From Deltaproteobacteria bacterium (GTDB lineage: Bacteria; JAGRBM01; JAHCIT01): 64,000 nucleotides of DNA. The stretch is taken from the NCBI GenBank assembly GCA_026129095.1, contig JAHCIT010000002.1, positions 62,001 to 126,000 of the forward strand, in the 5' to 3' direction. The notes beneath the pieces were generated by a model, which ran no database searches, had not been told where the DNA came from, and was given only the letters and a program-made list of their open reading frames with translations. The translations under genes were made by a program, and so were the position numbers. Below are positions 1 to 12,000 of this stretch, one piece after another (within the stretch, counting starts at the first letter, position 1; every line of letters begins with the position of its first letter).

Positions 1-3000
1 GGTCAGCTGGTCCATGGACTGCAGCGGCGTCGACGTGCGCGGCACCTGGTTGTTCACGATGAAGGCGTAGTCTTCACGTGCAATCAGGTCGGCAAGGCCG
101 TCGAACAGCGCCGCGTTGACGCCGTTCAGGTTGCCCAGCGTCACCACACCGTCAGCGGCGGTGAAGCCGATGCGGAAGCGGCGGTCGGTGTAGCCGGCGG
201 GCGTGCCAGCCACTTCGGGATCACCACTGGCGCCATCGGTGCAGGCCTCCAGCAGCGATCCGGCGGGGAACCCGGCAGGCGGCGAGCAGTCGAAGACGAT
301 GTTGTCGACTTCAGTGCTCGGGCAGTTGGTCACACAGGCTGCCACAGCGGGATCGTCAAATACCGACATCCACGGCGCGCCGCCGCCGAATGTCGTGTCG
401 AACACACCCGCCAGGGCCGCATCGCCAATGGTGCCGTTGCGGTTCAGGTCGTCAGTGATGAGCGGATCGTACCGGTTCTCGTCATCCTCACGCACAATCC
501 GCGGATTGACCGAGGCCGAACCCGGAATCAGCGCCTGGATGTCGGCGAACAGGGCGTCGGCGATGGTCACGCCGGTCGTGTATTCCTGTCCGCAGAACTC
601 GCGGTCGATGGCACCCGAGCCGCAGCCGGGGGCGTTGCCGAGATCTGTCGGATCGATCGGGCCCGTTCCCGACACCGGATCGTTGTCCAGTGCGTAGAGC
701 TGGGAGCCGATGATGCCGGAGATGAACGGCAGCGCGCCGATAACCTTCGACTCCGCATCGCCAGCGAGCAGGACCGACAGGCTGCTGAACAGATCCTCGC
801 GGAGGATCGGCTGCAGCGGCCGCTCGACCAGCACGCCACGGTCGCGGAAGACCGCCTGCGGGTTGAAGTCGACGCAGGCGTCGTAAGTCACTGCCGCATT
901 GACGCCACGGTCAAAGTCAGCCGTCGCCGTATTACAGTCGGTCGGGTCTTCGATCAGGGTATTGATGAAGTTGCCCACCACGTCGAGGCCGGACCGGTAG
1001 AAGTCACCGGCGCCAGTCGGCGTGTCGATGATGTCGCGCTGGGCGAGACCCACCTGGACCGAGAGGATGTTGTCGATCGTGCGGTCGTGACCGGACGGCG
1101 TTACCACCGTGTCGGTATCGGTCGCAATGTCACGGACGAGCCGAAGCGCCTGGCCCAGGTAGTTCTGGGTGTTGAAGGGGTGTTCAATCCCGTCACGCAC
1201 CGAACCCATCAGGTTCGCCAGCAGATCCTGCATGGCAACCAGCTTGTTGCGGTAGCGTTTGTTGTTCAGCGACTCGGCATTGTCGAACGTCGGCTGCGTG
1301 CTGCTGCCGTCCGTGTAGTCGATCGCCTGCTCGAAGTCGTCCAGAACACCCAGGATCGTGCGGACGAGCGCCTGAGTCGGACCCTCGTAGATGCCGTCGA
1401 CTGCCGTGGCGCCAGCGAGGATCACCCGCTGCTGGCCAGCAGCGTACGTGCCGGGCACGTACGGACGGCTGTCGTAGAGGAGACCGCTCTCATCACCGTT
1501 GTTCGAACGTGCCGAACGGGAGATGATGTTCGCCAGCGCGAGACCGTCGATCTCGAGACCGTGGAGCGTGTTGTTGTCGTCCACGACCGTGCTCTTCGTG
1601 TCACGCGCAGCGGGGGGTACCAGATCGGTCTGCTCGGTGAGGATCTGGATGCCCGGAATGAGCTGCCGGATCAGGTCCGTCTGGATGAACTGCGTCAGGA
1701 CGCTGAACAGGAGCCGCGGATCATCCGAGAACCCTTCGCGCGAGTGGCCCGGGAGCACCGCATTGGCGCCCAGCTCGCCGTCACGTCCGTCGCGGTCACC
1801 CAGCGTGCCGAGCAGTCCGGAGAGCGCCAGGAGCTGGTAGTCAACCGCGTCGTTGATGGCGTTGCCGTCGCAACCGGGGATACCGGTGTTCGAGCAGTCG
1901 GCACCAGCCGGGGTCGGCCAGCCGGACGCATCCACGAAGTTCGGGTAACGGTCGTAACGGTCCTCACGGCCCTGGACAATGAAGTCGTCGAGACCGATCG
2001 CCGCCGGAACCCCGGTAACCGTGATGGTATCGGTACCAGGATCATAGGCCGTCACGTAGGTTGTCACGCCGGTGTTCGCGCCGCTCGTGAAGGTGATGGC
2101 ACGGCCAAGGAGGTCGGTGTCTGCCGGATAGGTGCCGTTGATGCCCGTCACCACAAAGGTGTCGAACGGAGCCGCACCGTCACCCGTCGTGACGGTCTCG
2201 GTTACCGAATCCAGCGTTGGCACACCGGTAGCCGCCGTCAGCCGGGCGAACAGGGTCGTCACCGCCGACAGGGCGCTCCGGGTCGGGCCGTCGTTCAGCA
2301 TCCGCTGGACCGGGCCTTCTTCGGTCTCCTCGAAGCCGTTGGCGCCGAAGATCAGGTTCTCGGCCATCGAGCGGTTGTTCTCGTTGTCCGGGTTCGGCTG
2401 CACCACGAAGGTAATGAGGCCCACCGCACGGTCGAAGAAGCTGTAGTCGGCTTCAGCACCACCGCCCGTATCCACGGCGTTCACGCCACGGTGCAGGTGG
2501 TCCAGCGTGCGGAGCAGCAGGTCCATGCGCGAATCGCGGAAGGGGTTCACCGGCAGCGGCGTCGGGCCGCCGAAGCTGGAGAGCGCGAGGCCAAGGCCCT
2601 CGCCGCCGATCACGTCGCCGCCCACGCAGCCGTTGTAGGGCTCGCGCATCTGGCGCACACGGTACGAGCAGCTCTGGTCGCCGAAGAGACGCACCGAGCC
2701 ACCGGTGGGATCATCGGCCACATCCAGTCCGGTCACCGTGAAGGTGATCGGGCCCGGACCGGCTGTGTTGGCCGTAATGGTCGCCACGTCGCCAGCGGAC
2801 ACCGATACGTCGGTGGAATCCGTGACGAAGACAAGCTGCTGGCCGGCAAACGCATCCACGCCGATGCTGGCAAGCGAGCCGTCGCCGGCGCCAACCACGA
2901 TGGTCACATCCGTGCCGCCAGTCACCGCATAGCGCCGCTGGTTGCAGTTGAGCGCCATGTAGCCCTGGATATTGTCGTAGGCCGTCAGGAACGGTGCCGA

Positions 3001-6000
3001 CACGTCGTTCTGGAACGTCACGCAGTTGCGGAGCGTGCCATCAGCCGCGCAGTCGTTCGTCGCCACGAGATCCGGGGCAGTCGTACCCGGCCGGGCGGTC
3101 AGAGGGGCACAGGCCTCGTCATATCCGCCGGGCTGGTCGGCGCCACGGGTCTCGATGCAGAGGAACGCGCCCGGGCCCACGCCGCCAGCATTGAAGTTGG
3201 TCGTGGAGGGCGGAAGCGCCTCGCTGTAGATGGCGCCCCAGTTGCGGGCCTCGGCCTGGCCCACGTCACCGGCGTTGTCGTCCGATCCGGTGAGGGCAAG
3301 GTCATTGCCCGCCATCAGCACGCCCACGTTCACCGACGAGAGCGTGACCGCGTAGCGGTTGCCGGCAACCGGCGCCGCGGACAGCGCGTCAAAGGTGAAC
3401 AGGTATTCGGTACCCGCCGCCAGCGCGTAGTTGGTGATCCGGCGGGTTTCCCCTGCTGCCGGACCATCCAGGAAGGTGATGAGGCCGCCTGTGTAGAAGC
3501 CCGCCGTGGTGGAGAGCGTCGTCAGGGCCGTATCGCCACGGACCGTCGTGGTCGCGTTGTCGGCGCCCAGAGCCTCCGCTTCCTCGCGGGCCGGATTCTG
3601 GTCCAGCGGGCCGCCCGTGAAGCCGCGGCCGATGCCGTTGACGTCCGGAGTGGCCGGGCAGTAGGCGACGCCGCCTGCACCCTCCGGGGTCTCCGTGACC
3701 AGCGTGCGGTTGGTGCCGTCGTTGTTGCCCGACGCACCACGCGCACCCGAGAAGGCATCCAGGAGGATGAGCGTCAGGTCTTCGCTGGACTTGAGCAGCT
3801 CGCCGCCCTTGATGTCGCGGCCGTTGGCGCCGGGCGCGTCATCCACGCCGCAGGCGCGAACCGCACGCAGCAGGTCGAGGATCTGCTGGGCAAGGCCCGA
3901 TGCGCCGAGCGCCTGGACAACCGGGATGATGTCGTCGATCACGCCATCGGGCGCCGGGTTGCCGTCACCATCCGGATCGGCCAGCGCGCGCGCGGCGGCC
4001 GTCGAACGGGTGATGTCCTGCGGGTCCGGCACGGTCAGCGTGCCGTTGATCGGCTGGATGTCCTCGGCGATCTTCAGCGTGAGGAGGAGGATGTAGTTCA
4101 CCGCGTCGGTGGCCGACATGACGGCGATCTGTTCCAGCGCCTCGCGCACGACGGACTGCTCGAACCGGATCAGGCCGCCGCCCGAACCGATGGCGAACGG
4201 GGCGTCGAGGATCATGGCCAGGTCAATACCGAGCCGCGAAACCGACAGGAGCCGCTCGTCGGTGCCGTTCGGGTAGCCGTTGTTCACGTAGCAGCCGCCC
4301 TTGCGGGTCAGCGTGTCGCCCTGGGCGGGATCACATTCGGCGAAGATCGAGTTGATCCGGTCCTGGCTGTCGTAGCCGAAGCGGAGCGCCGTGTTGATCA
4401 CTTCCGGCAGGATGTCGAGGGCCGCCTGGTCCACGGCAATGCCGTCGCCACCGTTCGGGCCGCGGTTGCCGCCGCAGTTGTACGCACCCACCGGGTTGCC
4501 GGGGTAGTCGTCGATGTCGTCGGCGCCGCCGGGGCCGATGTCATTGGCCTCGAAATACTGCGTGTTCGGATCGTCGAACAGGCCGTCGATCAGCACACGG
4601 ACGTACTGCCGGTTGTCGCCGGGGTTGAACGAGCCGCAGGTGTTGTCGCGGAAGTTCTGGTGGCGCGGATCCTTCGGAGCCGTCTCCACGAGCTGCGCGA
4701 CCACGTTGAGGAGCACCTCGATCGGCGTGCGGCCGGCGAAGTAGGCCTCGCTGCAGGCCTTGGTATTGACCGAGGTGCCGTCAGCCGAGACGTTCTCCTG
4801 GACCGGCGAGGACTTGCCCACGCGGGTCAGCAGCACGTTCAGCGCGTCGGTCGTGTAGTCGAGCGACGTGCGGAACTGGGCCGGGTCGTTGTCCAGGTTC
4901 GGGTCGATGGTGGCGCCGCCCAGCTCGGTGATCACGCGCAGGATCGGCGGGTTCACCGTGTAGGGGTTCGGCGGCTGGTCCGCGAAGCCCGTGTTGCGGA
5001 CGTTGTTCACGTAGTCGAACGCGGTCAGGTCGCTCACGTTCGTGCCCGGGTCGAGGATATCCGCCAGGCGGTCGATCACGTCTTCCAGCCGGTTGTCGCG
5101 GAGCACCAGTTCGATCGCCGGGAGGAGCTTCTCCAGGACCGACTGCTGCACGCCGAAGGTGAACGGCGGGAAGGGGATGCCGCGCGGATTGTCATCCGGG
5201 TCGTCCGAGATCGCATGGAGCAGCGGGAAGACCGCCGTCAGCACGCTGTTGACGGTGGTTGTCGCGCCGTTCTTCAGCGTGATCGTCTGGTTCGGCAGCG
5301 ACACGCCGTTCGGCCCCATGATGTAGGTGGACCGCATCAGCAGGTTCATGCGCGAGTTCTGCCGGTCGTCGGGGCTGGTGAGCAGCTCGTAGTCCGGATT
5401 CGGGATGGCGGCCAGGGGCTCTGCCATCAGGCCGGTGCTGCCAATCTCGTCGCTCAGGAGGTCGCGGGTGATGAAGCTGACAGCTTCCAGCACCGTGGCG
5501 CCACGCGGGGCGAGCGGGTTCGTCGCTTCACGCGGATATTCGCTGATCGCGGCGCGCACGAGGTTCAGCAGGCGGCTGATGAACTCGACGCCGTCGGCCG
5601 GGTTGTCGTTGTCCGACAGTTCGTAGATGAGGTCCATCATGCCCTGGAGGCTCGGCGCATCCTGGATGTCGGCCAGCGTGTTCGGGCAGATACCGGTCGC
5701 CGGGCAGACCAGCGAGTAGCGGTCGGCGGCCGTCGGGTAGGAGCCGACATAGGAGGGATCATTGAAGTCTTCCTGCGGGTTCGCCATGGACTCCTCGATG
5801 AGGTGCATCAGCGACGAGATCACTTCCCGCTCGCCGAAGCGGCCATCGTTGTCGAGGTCCATGAACAGCAGGTGGTCGGCCAGATCGAAGATCGGCTCCA
5901 TCGAGGGACCCTGCGGCGGAACCACGCGGAACGCGCAGCCCGCGCCTTCGCAGCCGCCCACGCTTGTGCAGGCGGTGGAGAGGAGCTGGTTTACGGTGTA

Positions 6001-9000
6001 GGCGTCACCCGCACCGGACACCGCACAGGGACCGGGCACGCAGCCGGCTGCAAAGGTAAACTCACCGGTCACATCGTCGAAGGACGTCACGGTAGCGGTC
6101 TGGAGGACGTTCACTCCGCTCAGGATCCGTAGCGTCTGGCCGGTGTAGAGGGCCGGGTCATGGCCAATCGTCGTCGAGTCTTCCAGTGTCGTTGCGGTGA
6201 TGCCGCCGTCTTCCGTTGACGTGTACACGCCGCGGAAGGGCTCGGTCTGGATCTGCGTGTCACTGTTGACAACCGTCACGCGGGCACGGCCGCCGGCGCA
6301 GGCTCCGGTGACGATCTCGATGTAGTCACCCGGCTGTGTATTGATGAAGGAGTCTTCCTCGCCGGGGTTCGACACCGGGAGGAATCCGCCCGTGGCCGAA
6401 TCACACACGCTTTCGCCGGCCACCGGCACCGGGTTGATGATGAGGTCGATGCCCGACACCCGCGCATTGAGCGTGTTCGTGTCGGCAACGGTCACGTCGG
6501 TCGCCCGCATGCGGAGCGACTGCTTGCTGTCGAGGGCGTTCTTCACCATCGGCAGCGTGTTCTTCACGGTGCCCGGATCGTCGTAGCAGTTGTACTGGTT
6601 CACGCCCACGTTGCATGGCGTGGCGGCCTCGGCCGGGTCACGCATGATCTCCTCGAGGAAGATCGAGGAAAGCGTTGCATCGCCCGGATCGGTACGCGGA
6701 CCAGCCGGGAAGTTCTCGCGTGCACGCGGATTGATGATCGCCTGATCGTCCAGCAGCGGCAGGAGGTCGTCCAGCACGCCGTTGTCGAGCAGGATGCGTC
6801 CCACGTTCGCCAGGATCACGACCGTCGAATCGGACGGACCGGTTCCGTCCACATCCTGCAGCAGGGTGCCGAGGACGATGGCGAAGTCGGTGCGGGAATC
6901 CAGGTAGAACGCCTGCCGCGGGTTCGAGGCGACGGTATCATTCGGCGCGCCGAGCAGCAGCGAGGTGTGGAAGTTCAGGTTGTACAGCACGCCTGAGTTG
7001 GAGAGCTGGTCCAGCGTCAGGGTGCGAAGTTCGGTCGGGTCGCTGATGAGGCTCACCACGGCCGGGTTGGACGAGATGATGCCCAGGGCGCCCGAGAGCA
7101 GGCGGTCAACCGCCGACTCGACGATGTTGAACTGGACCGCCGCCACGGAGCTGCGGCCCACGCGGTCGTTGGCGGCCACTTCAACACGGTAGGCCATGTC
7201 CTGGCCGGGACGGCACTGGTCGTCGCCGTCGGCGTGGTTGTCACCGCACGAGAGGTCAACATCCAGCGGCCGGGCCGGGACATCGCCGGTGAGCAGCGCC
7301 GCCTGGGCCTGGCCGAGGCTGGTCTGCGTGGCCAGAAGCGACTGCGCCGCGCCAGCGGTGTTCTCGCTGTTGCCGGTCAGCCGGTCGGCGAAGATCCGGT
7401 AGTCGCCGCGCTGGTGGGCGGTAACGTTGTCCTCGTCTTCGCCGTTGTTGTCCAGGCGGGTCACCGCGATGAACGAGCGGTGCTGCGCCGGCAGCGTGGA
7501 CGAGGAGCCGAGGAACAGGGTCTGGTCGGTCATGAACACGATCGGGTTGGCCGCGACCGAATCCTGGTTGTTCACGACGCCCTGGATCACGATCGCCGGC
7601 GGGAGCGTGTCGCGGATGACGGCGAACGGCACCACGGTCTGGTTGCCCGACAGCGGGTCGTTCGGGTCGCTCAGCACCGAGTCAATGGCGATGAACAGGT
7701 AGCTGTTGATGCCCTCGACCGGCACGGAGAGGCTCGGTGCGCTCCACACATAGGCGGACTGCACGAACATGCCCAGCGCATCGGCCGGGAGCGGCTTGTC
7801 GAGGGTCAGGTCGAACGGGGCAAGACCTTCGCAGAAGGTGCCCGTCACGTCCAGCGCCTCGCAGGCGGTAATGCGGAACAGGCCGACGTTCGGGGACTGG
7901 CTGCCCTGCAGCGACGAGAGCGAGATGAAGTCGCCCGGCCGCAGGTTGTCGGTCACGAACACGTCGTCGGCGATCGAGATCACCGAGCTGCCGTTGCCGC
8001 CGGCGACTGCCAGCGTCAGGAAATCACGCGCCGGGTTGCCCGTACCGTTGCCGTCAGCCGGCATCAGGTCGCCCGAAACCTTCACGATCGTCGGGTCGGC
8101 GCCCAGGTATACGGTCGGGGGCAGCGCATCCAGCGAGAGCGTGCGGCCCTGCAGGAAGATGCGGTCGCTGCGCACCGTGCGGAAGTCGAGCTGCGGCATC
8201 ACGCCGGCGCCCAGCGTGTCGAGCGCGCCCACCGAACGGTAGTTGCGGCCGTCGCCGTGGCGCAGGACGAGCTGCGCGTCGGTATCGAGGTCGCAGGCCG
8301 CGGCTGTCGTCGTCACACTGAACAGGCCGGTAGCGGCAACATAGTCAGTGACCGTGAGCACAAGACCTACCGCGCAGGTGCCCGTCGCGCCGGCGTCTTC
8401 CACCGTCAGCGTTCCGCCCACGTAGGCGTCATCCACCGTGGAGAGCCCGGCGACAGCGCCGGTATCAACGTCAACCGGGTTGGTCGGGACGGTCGAAAGC
8501 GCATCCAGCGTGTCAACCATCGTCGCCGTGCCCGTGGCAGCGTCATAGTGGCCGAAGCTGGCCAGCGTGAAGATGTCACCCGGAGCTGGGGCCGGGCTGA
8601 ATGCCGGAGTCACGGTGAAGGTGGAGGTACCGGCATTGTAGGCCGTTACCGTGCGTGTCTGGCCGACGGCAAGGCCGTCGGTGAAGGTGATGAGATCACC
8701 CACATGGAAGAAGTCCGACGCCGTGCTGATGGAAACCGAAGCCGGGCCCTCCACGGCCCCGGCACCTGTGCCCGCTCCGGACACGAGGCCGGTCGTCACG
8801 GTCGGTCCCTGCTCACCCACGAAGTCGCCGAAGCGGCCGCCGGGGTTGGCGCTGTTGTTCATGTCGAGCGAGCGCACGACGATCGGGGTGTTCGGGTTCG
8901 ACGAGTTGGCGTCGTTCTCGCACATGATCGCACGCGGCGGTGTGTTGCCGTCAGCCGTGGCGCTCGTGACGAGAGCGGGGGTGTCTTCCACCACGCAGTC

Positions 9001-12000
9001 AATGGCGAAGTGCGGGGGCGTATTGATATTGCCCTCGAACTGCCGGACCGAGAAGCTGAAGGAGGTCGTGTTGCCCGCCTGGTCCCAGGCCGTCACGGTG
9101 AAGTTCGTGAGCGCGCCTGTGCGGAGCGAGATGTTCCCATAGCGGAAGAAGCCGTTGTCCACGCCGGCATCGCCGTCGGTATAGGGGACGGGGTTTCCGT
9201 GCTCATCGAGGCTTCCCGCACCCGGGCTGGCGAACGAGTCGTAGTTGTTGTCCGACTGGACGCGGACCAGCGTGCGGCCGGCCGCTTCCGTGTCGAACGC
9301 GGTGGTGGTCGAGGTGTAGTCGATCACATGGCCGCCCACCGACACTGTCGGGCTGAAGCTCGTGAAGCTTCCGCCGCCGGCAGGGGCGTCGGCCGGGAGC
9401 ACGAACACGGGCCGGCTGCAGAAGTTGCCCGGCGGCGGAGCCGTGCAGTCAATGCTGGCGGCCGCCTCGTAGCGGGTGGTGTCATAGGCCGGATCCTGCG
9501 AATCGGCGATCAGGATCGGCGGCGTCACGTCGCGCACCACTTGCAAATTGGCCGTGGCGGCGCCGTCAACAATTTCGCAGCGGTCGGGCGTCGTGTCGCC
9601 CGGCACGATGGCCGAGCAGGCCAGCGGATTTCCGAGGAGGGCCGTCTGGGCGATGTCGCTGGTCAGGTTGCCCGAGCCATCGGTCGCCTGGATGTCGAAT
9701 ACCGTGCCGCCCTCGGCGATCGGTATGGTCGCCGTAAAGCAGAGCGAGGAGTGGCCGCTCATCACGAGGTCCGTGAAGGAGGGATTGCACTCGCCGCCGC
9801 TGTACTGGCCGACAACGATGTTGGCGTTGCTGGACTTGATGCGTCCCACGAAACCCAGCAGCGCGCTCGGATCCGAGCCGCCGAAGGTAAAGACCGGGCC
9901 CAGGGCCCCGGCCGTGAGATCATAGGCGCCCGTGCCGGTGGAGCCGGCGTCGTGCATCGCCTTGAAGAAGGCCGAGCGGCCCGACTGGCCGGCCATCGCC
10001 ACCGGAACACCGTCGTTCGCGGGCTCGAAGAGCCGCTGGCCGTCGTTGGTGTTGACCAGGGTGAACTGGTCGGCCACCGAGATGTCGTTCGTGAAACCGG
10101 GCGACACCACGATCGTCCGGGTGGCCGCCGTGTAGCTGATGATCTGGCGGGTCTCGCCGGCGTTCGCGCCGGTCGTGAAGGTGACCGTGCCGGCGGTGTA
10201 GAACTGGTTCAGCGTGTTGTTCAGCGTCGTGGCATCGAACGTCGTCCGGGGGTTGGCGCCGACGGCGGCAACCGGTTCGACCAGAGTCGTTGGGCCCGCG
10301 GCGAGCGAGGCGCGCACGAAGAGCTGCGCGACCGGGTGGGTGTTGACGAGGCTCACCACCTCGGCGGCGCGGAGCGTGGTTCCACCGGTGCCACGGTTGA
10401 TAATGACCGTGACATTCACCGGGTTGACGCCAACCTGGGTCACCGTGACGCCCGGAGTGGCGCCATCAAGAATCTGGGTCGAAACCGCGTAGCCGGTGGC
10501 CGCGTCGCTGCCGCTCAGCACGTTTTCGAACAGGATGTCGTTGCGTCCGCCAGCGCCGTCGGCCGAATTGACCTGCCGGCTTCCGCGGGAGCCCTCGTTC
10601 ACGAACTCGACGATCTCGTCCGCCGTCGTTCCGGCGGGGGCCTCGATCGTGAGGTTCACGCCGTCATCGGCGGTCACATCAAGCGCAACGCCGTCCTGGA
10701 TGTCAATTTCAACGCCGTTGGCCGCGGCACCGGCGGTGCGGGCGTAGAACCGGATCGCCGTATTGGCTACCGGAACACCCGTGCCGTCAATGTCTTCATA
10801 GACGGCCGTCGCCAGGGTCGGGTCTATCGCCGACTGGCTGCGGGTGATGACCGCCGAACGGGTCTGGATGGCGCCGGTCACCTGGTTCACGCCGCGGACG
10901 GTGATCTGGGCAATGTCGCTGCCGATACCCGGAATGAGCGCGCCCTCGGTAGCCGGATTCAGGGGGAGCGAGCCGGGAGGCGGAGGATTGATCAGGCCGT
11001 CAACGGCCGCCGTCACAGCGGCGAGCCCACCGAACGGGATCGCCTGCACGAACCGGCGGGCCACCGGGTGGCTCGCCACGGCCGCCGCCACAGCAAGCTG
11101 CGTGGTGGTGCCGGCATCGTAGTTGATGTTGATAATCAGGTCGTTGTCGTCACCAGCTGCCGGGGCATCCGGGCCGCCGATGTAGTTGGCCGGCCACTCG
11201 GCAATCGTCACGCCGAGGGTGCCGGTGTCGGTAAACTGGATGCGGATCCGGTTGGAGGCCGCACCCGACTGGGCGGTCACGAACGCCAGATCGTCGTTCA
11301 GGTTGAACGGAATGCTGTCAGCGCCGGTGAAGATGATCACCGCCGGACGGCCTTCTTCGATCGTGCCGGTGACGACGGCCGAGTTGGCCGAGGCGAACCG
11401 GACATCCTCGATCACCACGTTGCCGCCGGTCTCGCGCGGGCGAAGCGCCTGCACGTCGGCGTGGGCAATCAGGTACTGGGCGGCCGACGAATCGGCCGGA
11501 ACGGACGCGGTGAGACCCAGAAGACTCGGCGAGACCGCCGCGCCACCCTGCCGGATCAGCAGCGTGTCGCCAGCGGCAACAGCGGCCGGGAACGCCGGGG
11601 AAACGGTCAGGGTTCCCAGTGTCGTGTCCGAGGCGACGATCGTGCGCGTGACGCCAACGTTGGCAGCCGTGCCGGTCTGCCCCGTCACCGTGCCGCCGAC
11701 GAGGATGCCGTCGGAAGGCATGCTGGAGAGCAGTGTATCGGCATCCACGATCACCGTGGCGCTGGAACCCACATCGGCCTCAACGGACTTCTCGACAGAC
11801 ACGCCCGCGATCACGCGCGTGCGGCCGTTGTTGCCATCCGACAGGAACGTGATGAGGTCATTGCCCTGCACGTTGCGGGAGACGAAGTTCTGGCTGCCGG
11901 CCGTCACCACCGGGAGACCGGAGGTGGTGCTCAGGTCGTCGAAGTTCTGAAGGTAGCCGATCGGGCCGTAGGGGAGCTGCCGCGGAATGCCGCCCGTGAC

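Noticed and set aside
1087-6132. Plus-strand open frame of 1,681 codons opposite giant gene 1
   Set aside because: It is exactly antisense to a gene with a signal peptide and conserved family motifs. Its translation is a monotonous mix of Arg, Val, His, Ala and Gly with no domains or signal, as expected for the antisense of GC-rich codons.
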